NCBI GenBank assembly: GCA_015065005.1
Contig: SVRE01000002.1
Location: forward strand, 1 to 64,000
Source: Oscillospiraceae bacterium
Lineage (GTDB): Bacteria > Bacillota > Clostridia > Oscillospirales > CAG-272
Length of the DNA: 64,000 bases
Direction: 5' to 3'
A program made the position numbers and the translations under genes. The notes under the pieces were generated by a model. The model was not told the origin of the DNA. It searched no databases and saw only the letters and a program-made list of their open reading frames with translations. Shown here piece by piece: positions 56,190 to 64,000 of the stretch. Numbering within the stretch: the first letter of the stretch is position 1; each line of letters opens with the position of its first letter.

Positions 56190-56771
56190 ATGAGAATACA
56201 CGGGAAGTTTAAAATTAAACGAAGAGAAATTGAAATATCGCATTGGGAAAAACATAAAACACAAGTTGAGGAAGATTTTTTTGGAATATGTGGATACTGT
56301 GGCAACCATTTAAAGGCAACATATTGTCAAAGCCAAATAGATCACTTTGTTCCACAGAAAAAATATCCCGAATATAAGAACAAATATAGTAATTTGGTTT
56401 TTTCATGTAAGGTATGCAATAACAAAAAACGAGATGATTGGCCCAGTGGTGATCCAAGTAAAAATATCACAGATGATGGAAAAAAGGGATATATTGATCC
56501 TGCATCTGATGAATATGACGCTAATTTGGAACGATGCAATGATGGCAATATTGTTGGAATAAGCTCGGTTGGAAAATACATGTCAAATCGTTTAGGCTTT
56601 AATTATCGACCAATTAGCGAAATTCATAAAATTGGGGAATTATATGAAGCAATTCAAAATCTTAGAACAAAAAGAGAACAGGGAGATTTGGATTATGACC
56701 CTGAGCTTTTAAACGAGTTATTTTTAACTTGTGAGGATTTGAGAAATCAAATACATATGCAGAAAGAATAG
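56190..56771 (+). CDS. HNH nuclease
   Basis: The 193-residue protein has the HNH fold with a structural zinc site. CGYC (34-37), DHFVP with the general-base His52, NLVFSCKVCN with Asn68 and a second CxxC (73-76), then NNKK. Basic residues dominate its start (KFKIKRREIE). The C-terminal half is helical, perhaps for partner binding. It is the last gene of the four-gene operon and precedes a strong terminator. It is the likely DNA-cutting effector of the system. Confidence 0.87.
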   Translation: MRIHGKFKIKRREIEISHWEKHKTQVEEDFFGICGYCGNHLKATYCQSQIDHFVPQKKYPEYKNKYSNLVFSCKVCNNKKRDDWPSGDPSKNITDDGKKGYIDPASDEYDANLERCNDGNIVGISSVGKYMSNRLGFNYRPISEIHKIGELYEAIQNLRTKREQGDLDYDPELLNELFLTCEDLRNQIHMQKE

Positions 56772-56830
56772 AACACAGAATTTGTGTTGCTACAAATTAG
56801 CTTTTTATAGTTATCATCTATACAAAACTG

Positions 56831-56869
56831 AAAATCAAGGATTTGCAAAACGAAATCCTTGATTTTTTT
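56831..56869 (+). terminator. Terminator of the methylase-kinase-receiver-HNH operon
   Basis: AAAATCAAGGATTT and AAATCCTTGATTTT form a 14-base stem followed by TTT. Confidence 0.9.
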
Positions 56870-57200
56870 GTATATATCACATGTTTATTTTACTAAACTA
56901 AATATTATTCTCTTTCTAAATTGAAAATAAAATATTTAACACTTATTTATAATTGTAAAGTCAAATTATTATGTCATAAAGATCGAATTTTTTATCTCCA
57001 GCTATGCCACGATTAATAAATCTTATATGCGATTCGAATGAAAAGAAAATTTAAAGTTATTAACTATATATGCTCAGTTTGCAGATTCAATTATTCATAA
57101 TCGGCGGAGAAAATATTGATATTTTTTGTTTAACTATATTCCTTAGTTCTATAGACATTGGTGGCATTTATCATAAAGTCAGGTGTGTAATTTCCGCACA
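56870..57200. other. AT-rich spacer without a supported gene
   Basis: About 330 bases between the HNH operon terminator and the stop of the next minus-strand gene. Plus-strand frames here lack a ribosome site. No repeats or promoter of note were seen. Confidence 0.5.
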
Positions 57201-57512
57201 TCATACCTTTTCCTCCTTATTTATTTCATCAAAGAAAAATTTCATTAATTGTTTATTCAATCTCCAAATATAGTTAGGCGAATAACACATAATATCCGCA
57301 GTTGCTTCCTGTGTGTTACTGCTAACATACAAATGATAGTATAACTCATAAAGCTTTGCTGGTGCTTTACATATCAGTGCGTTGTACCTTTCTACCTTTT
57401 TAACTATATCGCACATTCCATAAACGTCGCATACCTTTTGAAACAGTTCTTGCTTGCCATAAAAATATTTGATTTCTGCTAAATCAGCCTTAATTTCCTT
57501 CATTGTTATCAT
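57201..57512 (-). CDS. Sigma-region-4-like regulator (phage ArpU/RinA type)
   Basis: The 103-residue protein has a helical N-terminus and a C-terminal helix-turn-helix resembling sigma region 4 (APAKLYELYYHLYVSSNTQ, then ATADIMCYSPNYIWRLNKQL). Similar small proteins on mobile elements control late or transfer genes. AAAAGGAGATAAAAA sets ATG 57512. It lies in the regulatory block left of the serine recombinase together with the zinc-ribbon protein and the LexA-like repressor. Confidence 0.6.
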   Translation of the reverse strand: MITMKEIKADLAEIKYFYGKQELFQKVCDVYGMCDIVKKVERYNALICKAPAKLYELYYHLYVSSNTQEATADIMCYSPNYIWRLNKQLMKFFFDEINKEEKV

Positions 57513-57686
57513 TTTTTATCTCCTTTTAATTATATAAAAACTAAAAAATCCTCCACGCACAAAAAACCCTTATTAGAGCTTTCTGTTCGTAGAGGATACT
57601 ATGCCTTGACACGAACCTTATTTATCAAGTAGTGAGTGGGAATTACGTGATCCTGCCACAACCCAGCTTTGCTTGTAAACGCTTCA
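57513..57686. other. Spacer with imperfect hairpin
   Basis: ATCCTCCACG near 57550 can pair with CGTAGAGGAT near 57587 with one mismatch, around a 30-base interior that includes a run of A and C. It could end the transcript of the zinc-ribbon gene. No coding frame is supported. Confidence 0.35.
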
Positions 57687-57860
57687 TTATTTAATTTTTT
57701 TGAATTGATTTATAACTCTTATTACCAATTCGTTAATTGTTCGTTGCTCTACTATCAATGAATTACAGTTTTTACATACGCCACTGCTTTTTTCTTGATT
57801 GATAGTTAATTTCATAGGACTACTACAATTAGGACAACGTGTTTGTTTAACAGCCTGCAC
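57687..57860 (-). CDS. Small zinc-ribbon protein with GTG start
   Basis: The 57-residue protein has two CxxC knuckles (RCPNCSS and VCKNCNS) 17 residues apart, forming a zinc ribbon, followed by a helix, INELVIRVINQFKKIK. The GTG start at 57860 has AGGAGGTG 6 bases away; no ATG serves the frame. Probably a DNA- or protein-binding accessory of the mobile element. Exact role unknown. Confidence 0.65.
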   Translation of the reverse strand: MQAVKQTRCPNCSSPMKLTINQEKSSGVCKNCNSLIVEQRTINELVIRVINQFKKIK

Positions 57861-58019
57861 TATTTTACACCTCCTATTTTCCCTCTTGATATTAAAAACA
57901 GGAGAATTAATTTACTTTGTAACGGTCGGGATTTCCTTTTACCGAGTAAATTCATTTTTAATATCCGACTATTTAATTTGTATATATAATCATAGCAATA
58001 AAAACGGGTAAGTTATTGC

Positions 58020-58676
58020 TTAATTATCTCTTACATCCTTTTCGGTACTGTGTATTACATATTTTACTACACCTATAATCTCCCATTGACCTTCTGGATG
58101 GATATCCTTATATATCCTTTCCCCATTTTCGTCAAGAGAATCGTTTGCTGCTTCTAAATAATATGTACCTTTTTCTTTTCTTAAAATCTTTGCTGTTGCT
58201 TCCTCTTGGTTTACTCTTGCTATAACTACATCGCCGGGTTTTGCAGATAGTGAGGTGTTGACTATCATATAGTCTCCGTTATATATTCCTCTGTTTATCA
58301 TACTTAACCCTTTTGCAGTTAATATAATATGCTCACCCTCGCCAAATATCTCTACAGGCAGTGGAATTGTAGCTTCGATATTCTCAACGGCAAGTATGGG
58401 TTGACCACAAGAGCATTCTCCAACCATGGCTGCATTAGAAATTTCACCTATACTCAAATTACTTGGTACGGAAATAAACTTTCTTTTTCCAATTCTTTCA
58501 GTTGAAATAATCTTTCGTTTTTCAAGCTCTGTAACCATGTTTTGAACTGTACTTTTTGAGCTTATGTTGCACTCTTCACAAATTTCTCTTAATGAAGGAG
58601 CTTCGCCAAAGCTTCTTATGTGTGAAATTATGAAGTCTGCAACTTTTTTTAAATTTTCTTCGTTGAAGGTTTTCAT
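58020..58676 (-). CDS. LexA-like self-cleaving repressor
   Basis: The 218-residue protein has an N-terminal winged helix (SLREICEECNISSKSTVQNM) and a C-terminal S24 peptidase domain. The cleavage bond is Cys90-Gly91 (ECSCGQP), where LexA usually has Ala-Gly. The catalytic pair is Ser125 (GLSMI) and Lys163 (ATAKIL). It should repress the element's genes and be inactivated by RecA on DNA damage, releasing them. The promoter region carries two direct GTTCGTTT half-sites. No RBS problem; the start ATG 58676 follows GGGGTGAGGTT. Confidence 0.85.
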   Translation of the reverse strand: MKTFNEENLKKVADFIISHIRSFGEAPSLREICEECNISSKSTVQNMVTELEKRKIISTERIGKRKFISVPSNLSIGEISNAAMVGECSCGQPILAVENIEATIPLPVEIFGEGEHIILTAKGLSMINRGIYNGDYMIVNTSLSAKPGDVVIARVNQEEATAKILRKEKGTYYLEAANDSLDENGERIYKDIHPEGQWEIIGVVKYVIHSTEKDVRDN

Positions 58677-58708
58677 AACCTCACCCCTTTTGCAATATCG
58701 TACTTATA

Positions 58709-58748
58709 GTTCGTTTATGATTATACTACAATAAGGTTCGTTTGTCAA
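58709..58748 (-). promoter_or_regulatory. LexA-like gene promoter with repeated GTTCGTTT sites
   Basis: -35 TTGACA (58748-58743), 17 bases, -10 TATAAT (58725-58720) on the minus strand. GTTCGTTT occurs at 58709-58716 and 58736-58743, one beside each promoter hexamer. Each contains GTTCG, the half-site of the Gram-positive SOS box CGAAC-N4-GTTCG, but here in direct rather than inverted order. Self-repression is likely. Confidence 0.7.
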
Positions 58749-58782
58749 GATAAAATTTGAAGATATAAAGAAATTTTCATCT

Positions 58783-58962
58783 TCATTTTTTCTTTGTATA
58801 TTTTTTTCGTTTTTGATAATTTTCAAAGTGATTTGATACCGCTATTTCCAAGCTTACTATTAACGGAGTTAGCTCTTCATTAGGTATGTTTTCAATTTTA
58901 GGTATACCGTTTACATACACCCTTAAGCCTGCCTCGTTGCCCTTGACAATTATCTCTTCCAA
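58783..58962 (-). CDS. 59-residue unknown protein with TTG start
   Basis: The frame from TTG 58962 reads MEEIIVKGNEAGLRVYVNG... and ends in basic RKKYTKKK. AGGAGGG lies 8 bases upstream. A nearer ATG in another frame stops after 22 codons. It has its own promoter with the GTTAGTGGAAAA region shared with the HUH operon. Not recognised; a compact beta-alpha protein. Confidence 0.5.
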   Translation of the reverse strand: MEEIIVKGNEAGLRVYVNGIPKIENIPNEELTPLIVSLEIAVSNHFENYQKRKKYTKKK

Positions 58963-58994
58963 TCATATATCCCTCCTTTTTTGCTTGTACCTAT

Positions 58995-59023
58995 ACTTTA
59001 TCAAATTTTAAGTGTATTTTCCA
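58995..59023 (-). promoter_or_regulatory. Promoter with GTTAGTGGAAAA -35 region, second copy
   Basis: -35 TGGAAA (59023-59018), 17 bases, -10 TAAAGT (59000-58995). The block GTTAGTGGAAAA-T-AC is nearly identical to that at 49920-49935. Confidence 0.5.
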
Positions 59024-59446
59024 CTAACTTACTTTGCTAATTTCCTCTTTTTATTCACACAGTTTGTTGTCAAACTCTTACTGAATATTGCATTATCCTT
59101 TACAAAGTTTCACTTTTCCTTTGGTTTTGGAGTATAGCAGAAAAAGTCAGTGCTGAAAAGGGGGAACGAAAATGCGTTGGTATCTTAATTGTTGCTTACA
59201 AGCATTTTAGTTCTGGCAAGCCCTTGTCAGCCCTGCCTTTTCCCGCTGAGGAGAAGTTGTGTTTGAATGAGTTAAATAGTCAGTAAATATAGGTTTTTAT
59301 CATAGTTTGTTTGAATTGTGGTTGATTTATAGATTGAAATTGGCTTATTACGAAAGGAAAGTGGGTGAGTGAGATAGTAAAAAAACGAAAATTTTTAGTT
59401 TATGATTGTATCAATACAACAAATTTTAAAGAAAAGGAGATTCAAA
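59024..59446. other. Spacer upstream of the serine recombinase
   Basis: About 420 bases without a supported gene. A 15-codon plus-strand frame near 59172 has a purine-rich sequence before it but no family features. The attachment site of the serine recombinase may lie here or beyond 60961; none can be picked out by eye. Confidence 0.4.
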
Positions 59447-60961
59447 ATGAAAACAGCAGTAGTTTATGCTCGATATTCGAGTGAAAGACAAACTGAGCAA
59501 TCCATAGAGGGACAACTAAGAGAGTGCAACGAATACGCAATGCGAAATGATATTGTTATTGTTGACACATACATTGACCGAGCTATGACGGGAACTAACG
59601 ATAATAGAACAGATTTTCAACGATTATTAAAGGATTGCTCAAAGAACGCTTGGGATTATGTACTTGTATACAAGCTTGATAGATTTTCAAGAAACAAATA
59701 CGAAATGGCTATGCACAAAAAGACCTTACGTGATAATGGCATTAAGCTTATATCCGTAAAAGAAAACATTCCGGACTCCCCGGAGGGCATTATTCTTGAG
59801 TCCTTACTTGAAGGTATGGCAGAATATTATTCGGCGGAATTATCACAAAAAGTTAAGCGTGGAATGCGTGAGGGAAGAATTAAAGGACACTTTGCCGGTG
59901 GAGCTGTGTTGTTTGGCTACAAGGTAATAAACAAGAAAATATATATTGATGAAAATACCTCTAAAATTGTTATCCGAATATTCCAAGAGTTTGCAGCAGG
60001 CAAATTTGTTAAAGATATTATTGCCGACCTTACAAATGAAGGAATATATCATAACGGAAAGCCGTTAGGTAGAAATACAGTATATAAGCTTCTGAGAAAC
60101 GAAAAATATATTGGTATAGTACGATACGGCAATGAAGAATTTACTAATATTTATCCTCAAATTGTACCAAATACGTTGTTTGAGGTTGTTCAAACAAAGA
60201 TTGATGGCAACCGTTACGGCAAACACGATTCCGATGCAATTTATATTCTTAAAGGCAAAATGAAATGTGGTTACTGTGGCAAAACTATCACATCAGAGAG
60301 CGGCACAGGCAAAAGCGGAAAGGTTAAGCGTTACTATAAATGCTTTGGTAGAAAAAATGCGGTAAACGGTTGTAAGAAAGATACTATTAGAAAGGAAACT
60401 ATTGAAGGCTTGATTGTTGACTCAATTCTTAAATTTTTTGAGGACAGGCAAAATTTATCTTTTATTGCAGATAAGATAGTGGAGCTTCATCAACAAAGAG
60501 TTGCCGATACATCCGTTCTCAATATTTTATTAGAAGAAAAGGCTGCTCTTACAAAATCTATTGATAATATTTTGGATGCAATAGCAGAGGGCTACCGTTC
60601 TTCTAAAACAAAAGAAAAACTTGAAGAATTTGAAGCAAAGCTTGATATTGTAGAGGGCAAAATTTTAATTGAAAAGGCTAAAGAAAAATCGGCTATTACG
60701 AAGGAAGATATTATTAAGTTCATATCTAAATGTATCAAAAAAGAACCTTTGCAAATGATTAAACTTTTGGTAAAGGAAATCATACTATTTGACGACAAGG
60801 TTGAAATTTACTACAATTACATAGACAAGAAAAGTCCTGATGAATTTGAACATCAGGCTTTTTTGTTTTATGAGGAAAATGTTGATTTATATTTAAAGGA
60901 TGATTACAAATTAAAGGAGCGGGATTACATCTTAAACGTACTTGTTCAGATGTATATTTGA
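59447..60961 (+). CDS. Large serine recombinase
   Basis: The 504-residue protein has an N-terminal resolvase domain beginning VVYARYSSERQTEQS with nucleophile Ser11 and VLVYKLDRFSRN. It is followed by a recombinase domain (GRNTVYKLLRNEKYIGIVRYG) and a zinc ribbon MKCGYCGKTIT...YKCFGR...NGCKKD, then a coiled coil. This is the set of large phage/transposon integrases (Tn4451 TnpX, phiC31 group). AAAGGAGATTCAAA fixes ATG 59447 although the frame is open 15 codons upstream. It is probably the integrase of the element that carries the LexA-like regulator and may be inactive without its own att sites here. Confidence 0.92.
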   Translation: MKTAVVYARYSSERQTEQSIEGQLRECNEYAMRNDIVIVDTYIDRAMTGTNDNRTDFQRLLKDCSKNAWDYVLVYKLDRFSRNKYEMAMHKKTLRDNGIKLISVKENIPDSPEGIILESLLEGMAEYYSAELSQKVKRGMREGRIKGHFAGGAVLFGYKVINKKIYIDENTSKIVIRIFQEFAAGKFVKDIIADLTNEGIYHNGKPLGRNTVYKLLRNEKYIGIVRYGNEEFTNIYPQIVPNTLFEVVQTKIDGNRYGKHDSDAIYILKGKMKCGYCGKTITSESGTGKSGKVKRYYKCFGRKNAVNGCKKDTIRKETIEGLIVDSILKFFEDRQNLSFIADKIVELHQQRVADTSVLNILLEEKAALTKSIDNILDAIAEGYRSSKTKEKLEEFEAKLDIVEGKILIEKAKEKSAITKEDIIKFISKCIKKEPLQMIKLLVKEIILFDDKVEIYYNYIDKKSPDEFEHQAFLFYEENVDLYLKDDYKLKERDYILNVLVQMYI

Positions 60962-61498
60962 ATTGTTTTTTCAAAAAATACCATTTATTTGCTCTGTTTT
61001 TAGTGTCCCAAATTACAAAATCTACACAATTTTGATTTTAATAAAAACGCCGTATTCCCTTATACCACAAGGCTTTATTGCACTTTTTCGTGGGTGTTTT
61101 GAATTAGATGTCGCCACTTCGACCATCTATGTAGTATGAAACAGACTACATTACACCAAAAGCCCTTGAGAATCAAGAACTTTCCTATTTAGGAAAACAA
61201 TTTTCATTTATACAAAGCCCGAATCATCGCCGATTGGCATTTTAATTATTTGCACTTTATGGATATAACATAGTATTACTCTAATATGCAAAATTCGCTA
61301 ACCATATAAATAGAAACCTTGAAAAATAATATAAATTGTGTTATAATGAATAAGAAGGCTGCGGAAACAGTGAACATTCAAGCGAGTTGGCAATTAACAT
61401 TTACGAATATATAAATAACTATTTCTGTGATTTGAATTAGCATATTAGTTAAAAAGTAGAAGTGACTAGAAAATTTAATTTAAAAGAAGGAGAAACAA
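60962..61498. other. Non-coding stretch after the serine recombinase
   Basis: About 540 bases without a supported gene. A small CTTGA-GAA-TCAAG repeat lies near 61166. It could hold the right attachment site of the serine-recombinase element; the boundary is not visible from this sequence alone. Confidence 0.4.
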
Positions 61499-61915
61499 AT
61501 GGTTACTATTAGTTTGAATTTTGATGGATATTGGAGAGAAGCAAACAAAAAAGGTATCCCCGACAAATCAGGAATTTATTGTGTCTATACTTGTACATAC
61601 AACCATGATACAAAAAAAGTAACAATCCACAAATTGTTGTATATTGGCGAATCGAATAACGTAAATGATAGAATTAATAACCATGAAAGATTGAGTGATT
61701 GGAAAAATGCTTTAGAAAAAAATCAGACATTGTGTTATTCGTTTGCTCCTGCTATTAATCCTGATAGAGAACGTGCGGAAGCAGCTCTTATATATAAGCA
61801 TAAGCCTCCTATGAATGATGAGTATGTAAATAGTTTTACATACAATGATACAAGCATTATTTTGTCTGGAAATACGAGTAAATTAGTAGAGTCATTTGTA
61901 ATTTACAATGATTGA
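61499..61915 (+). CDS. GIY-YIG nuclease-domain protein
   Basis: The 138-residue protein is almost only a GIY-YIG domain: SGIYCVY (GIY at 25-27), LLYIGES (YIG at 48-50), NDRINNHE with Arg58 and His62, AEAALIY with the metal-binding Glu94 and PPMND with Asn106. All catalytic positions are filled. It is probably a standalone DNA endonuclease or a restriction-type effector. AAGAAGGAGAAACAA precedes the ATG. It is a single gene followed by a terminator-like hairpin and the PD-(D/E)XK-like gene. Confidence 0.85.
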   Translation: MVTISLNFDGYWREANKKGIPDKSGIYCVYTCTYNHDTKKVTIHKLLYIGESNNVNDRINNHERLSDWKNALEKNQTLCYSFAPAINPDRERAEAALIYKHKPPMNDEYVNSFTYNDTSIILSGNTSKLVESFVIYND

Positions 61916-61990
61916 AATTATAGATCATTTACAATCAATGCGTTGAGCAAATCTAATTTTCTAAAAGGAATTCAGATTTTATTAGACAAA

Positions 61991-62027
61991 CTCCTTTTTA
62001 GCAATATCGCTTAAAAGGAGCTTTTTG
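61991..62027 (+). terminator. Terminator after the GIY-YIG gene
   Basis: CTCCTTTTTAGC and GCTTAAAAGGAG pair with one mismatch around AATATC, followed by CTTTTTGTTT. Confidence 0.75.
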
Positions 62028-62059
62028 TTTAATACGATTAACTTGAAAAGGAGGACGAT

Positions 62060-63571
62060 ATGTTCAAAAAAAATAAAATGAAGAAAATATTAAAGGAGCT
62101 TACACAATACACTTTTTTTGAAAAGATGTTGGTTGCTCAAACCTCTGCACAAAAGTTAATGCATTTTGATCATTTGGAACTGTTTCCAAATGAAACCAGT
62201 AATACTGTCATGCCTTGGGAAATTGAGGCATTTGCCGAGTTATCTATTCTTTCAACTGGCACTCATCCGACTAAATCATTTAAGACGCACAACAGTAAAG
62301 CCTTTTGCAAAATCATTACAACTATTAGAAATTTTTTACCGCCCAAGCTTAAAGAAGAGATAGACACCCCGAAATTCGCAAATGATTTCTTCATGGCTTG
62401 TGGTATGGTACAATTTAAGCCTCAAAAATATGCGTTAAATCGATTGTATCGTTATGATTATTTTTGGTCATTCAAAAATAATAAGATAGACATGCCAAAA
62501 ATATTTTCAGAAAACTTCAATGGACTATCCTATAAATATTTCATTGAACTTGCAGTTTTAACATATTTTGCTGCCAGCATGGATGGAAATTCATCAAATG
62601 CTTTTCGATACATCAGTACAACCCACATTGACGCTATAAAATTACTGTGCATAACTCGGGACGAATATATCGAAAGGCAGAACGAAAAGAATTTGGGCGA
62701 TGTAAATAACGTGGTTTACGGTTTTAATTATCTTTATCCATACCCTTATATAGAATTTAACTCTAATATCTATCTTCCTGTTCCATATTTAATTATCGAT
62801 GCTGTATGCGAATCGTTGGTAACAAGAGTTACAAATGATAATGGTCGAATTCGAGAAAATATTGGAAAGTATGTAGCGCAATCATATATTGAGTATATTC
62901 TAAAAGATGGACATGTTTATGAAGAAGTTGTTCCTGAAATACCATATGTGGTAGGACGACAAACCGTTGATGCTCCAGACGTTATGATCAAAGACGGCAA
63001 TAGATTTTGCTTTATCGATTCTAAACTGTCTACACCAAAGCTTTCGCTCCGTCATTTCAATGAAACAGATATAGAAAACAATATAAAACAATATGCAAAA
63101 AATGTTAAGCAGATATATAATAGAATTGTTGATTTCTTGGATTCTAAGTATTATCCATTCACTTCTTCATCTAACATAGACAAAGCCAATGTTTTTGGAT
63201 TGGTTGTTGTTTTTGAAAATGCTTTTATTTTCAAGTCAAGAATTTTGACTGAAGTATTCAATGACTTGAATGTCGATAGCGAATCAGCAGAAGCAGAATT
63301 TATCAAATCTAACATATACATAACAGATTTAAGCGATATAGAATCTTTTGCTTCCAGTTCATACAATATATTTACAGCATTGGAATCGAAAAGAGATAAT
63401 AATAAGCGATGGGGGGATATGGGACTTTATAGCAATGAGTTATACAGGGACGAACCAAAAAAGAGTCAATCTTTACTCTCTTTTGAAAGTAAAATTAGAA
63501 ATATACTAAAAGAACATTTGGCAAAAATGATGGCGCTTGGATTGATACCTACACCAACAGAAGCATCATAG
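62060..63571 (+). CDS. Unknown protein with PD-(D/E)XK-like core
   Basis: The 503-residue soluble protein has an all-helical N-terminal 280 residues, then APDVMIKDGNRFCFIDSKLS (about 303-322), which fits a PD-(D/E)XK nuclease core: Asp in PD, then Asp-x-Lys after a strand. Two nearby helices (IENNIKQYAKNVKQIYNRIV) and a strand NVFGLVVVF continue the fold. GGAGGACGAT precedes ATG 62060. It could be a restriction or anti-phage nuclease. No specificity domain or methylase lies beside it. Confidence 0.6.
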   Translation: MFKKNKMKKILKELTQYTFFEKMLVAQTSAQKLMHFDHLELFPNETSNTVMPWEIEAFAELSILSTGTHPTKSFKTHNSKAFCKIITTIRNFLPPKLKEEIDTPKFANDFFMACGMVQFKPQKYALNRLYRYDYFWSFKNNKIDMPKIFSENFNGLSYKYFIELAVLTYFAASMDGNSSNAFRYISTTHIDAIKLLCITRDEYIERQNEKNLGDVNNVVYGFNYLYPYPYIEFNSNIYLPVPYLIIDAVCESLVTRVTNDNGRIRENIGKYVAQSYIEYILKDGHVYEEVVPEIPYVVGRQTVDAPDVMIKDGNRFCFIDSKLSTPKLSLRHFNETDIENNIKQYAKNVKQIYNRIVDFLDSKYYPFTSSSNIDKANVFGLVVVFENAFIFKSRILTEVFNDLNVDSESAEAEFIKSNIYITDLSDIESFASSSYNIFTALESKRDNNKRWGDMGLYSNELYRDEPKKSQSLLSFESKIRNILKEHLAKMMALGLIPTPTEAS

Positions 63572-63742
63572 GGCTGATTTATTCTTTGCTTGTTACAACT
63601 CGTTTTTTATAAAAAAGCTTTAAACTATATTTCTATTATGCGTACCATAATTGCAATAATATTCCTTAATTGGCTACAAACCTTTTATACATAGACGATA
63701 CAATGACCATGTAAATAAAATTTAAAATTATTAACAAACGGC

Positions 63743-64000
63743 TTATTCAATAGAGTGAACTTCAATAATATTTTGTATTCCTTGTATATATGTCTTGCCT
63801 TCGTTAATTTTATTTTTAACATACTCTAGATCGCCTCTACTACAGAATATTTTGATTTTGTTTTCGACAGCAACTATGTCAAAATCTGTATCCAAAAAGT
63901 GATGTTCAGGTAAATAACTTTTTGATAAATTTATTTGCTTTGGACGTCCCCACAATTGTAACAGATCACAAAGTGCCCCATAAAATGCGAATGGATTAAT
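63743..64000 (-). CDS. Unknown protein, C-terminal part (cut by window end)
   Basis: The frame is open to the window edge and ends at TAA 63743. The visible 85 residues read NPFAFYGALCDLLQLWGRPKQ... and EVHSIE at the end. The segment FDIVAVENKIKIFCSRGDLEYV looks alpha/beta and soluble. No family is recognised. It converges on the PD-(D/E)XK-like gene with a 170-base AT-rich gap. Confidence 0.5.
   Translation of the reverse strand: MNPFAFYGALCDLLQLWGRPKQINLSKSYLPEHHFLDTDFDIVAVENKIKIFCSRGDLEYVKNKINEGKTYIQGIQNIIEVHSIE

Noticed and set aside
59172-59219. Very short plus-strand frame starting MRWYLNC
   Set aside because: Fifteen codons, no clear Shine-Dalgarno sequence and no neighbour that would need it.
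27605-64000. tRNA-Arg as left attachment site with a second 3' copy further right
   Set aside because: No repeat of the tRNA 3' end was found in the rest of the window, so the right end of such an element is either outside or lost.

Overview
The window looks like a chromosome segment of an anaerobic, low-GC Clostridia (Firmicutes), probably a gut or rumen member of the Oscillospirales or a related order. The reasons are AGGAGG-type ribosome sites, sigma-A promoters with 17-base spacers, a tryptophan T-box, a BcrA/HgdC-type activase, ferrous-iron uptake genes, intracellular glycosidases and large lipoproteins of gut-Clostridia type. This is inferred from gene content; no 16S rRNA is present.

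Backbone, about 1-27,700. It holds feoB (cut by the window start) and feoA with DtxR-type operators; a collagen-like lipoprotein with a caspase-like domain; a 1547-residue Ala-rich coiled-coil lipoprotein behind a structured leader RNA; a GH3-GH78 glycosidase operon; a secreted metallophosphoesterase; trpB with a UGG T-box; a double BcrA/BadF activase; cysK; a HAD phosphatase; and tRNA-Arg(ACG). Three copies of an array of small hairpins joined by a constant ATATCAC linker lie between these genes, with one MITE-like element.

Accessory region, about 27,700-64,000. Just after tRNA-Arg the DNA becomes visibly AT-rich. First comes a convergent Thoeris pair (SIR2-SLOG ThsA and TIR ThsB) framed by a perfect 29-base inverted repeat, with a complete tyrosine recombinase beside it and a palindromic divergent promoter between them. 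Next, two copies of an XRE-regulator/small-protein module flank a run of six small unknown genes and a two-gene remnant. A surface locus follows: a lipoprotein, a large secreted protein ending in a trypsin-like peptidase, a small secreted protein, and a sigma/anti-sigma pair whose sigma gene is only complete through a -1 shift at A AAA AAC. From 42.4 to 49.9 kb lies an integrated element with a tyrosine integrase, an HUH replication protein, an origin-like inverted repeat and a run of small membrane or unknown genes.

From 50.2 to 56.8 kb is a defence cluster: AbiE toxin-antitoxin with an inverted-repeat operator, then a tight four-gene operon of an adenine methylase, a MORC-like/histidine-kinase fusion ATPase, a receiver-domain protein and an HNH nuclease. 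This operon is the best candidate for a little-described system: a restriction-type module wired through a His-Asp relay. It is followed by a LexA-like repressor, small regulators, a large serine recombinase, a GIY-YIG protein, a PD-(D/E)XK-like protein and a gene cut by the window end.
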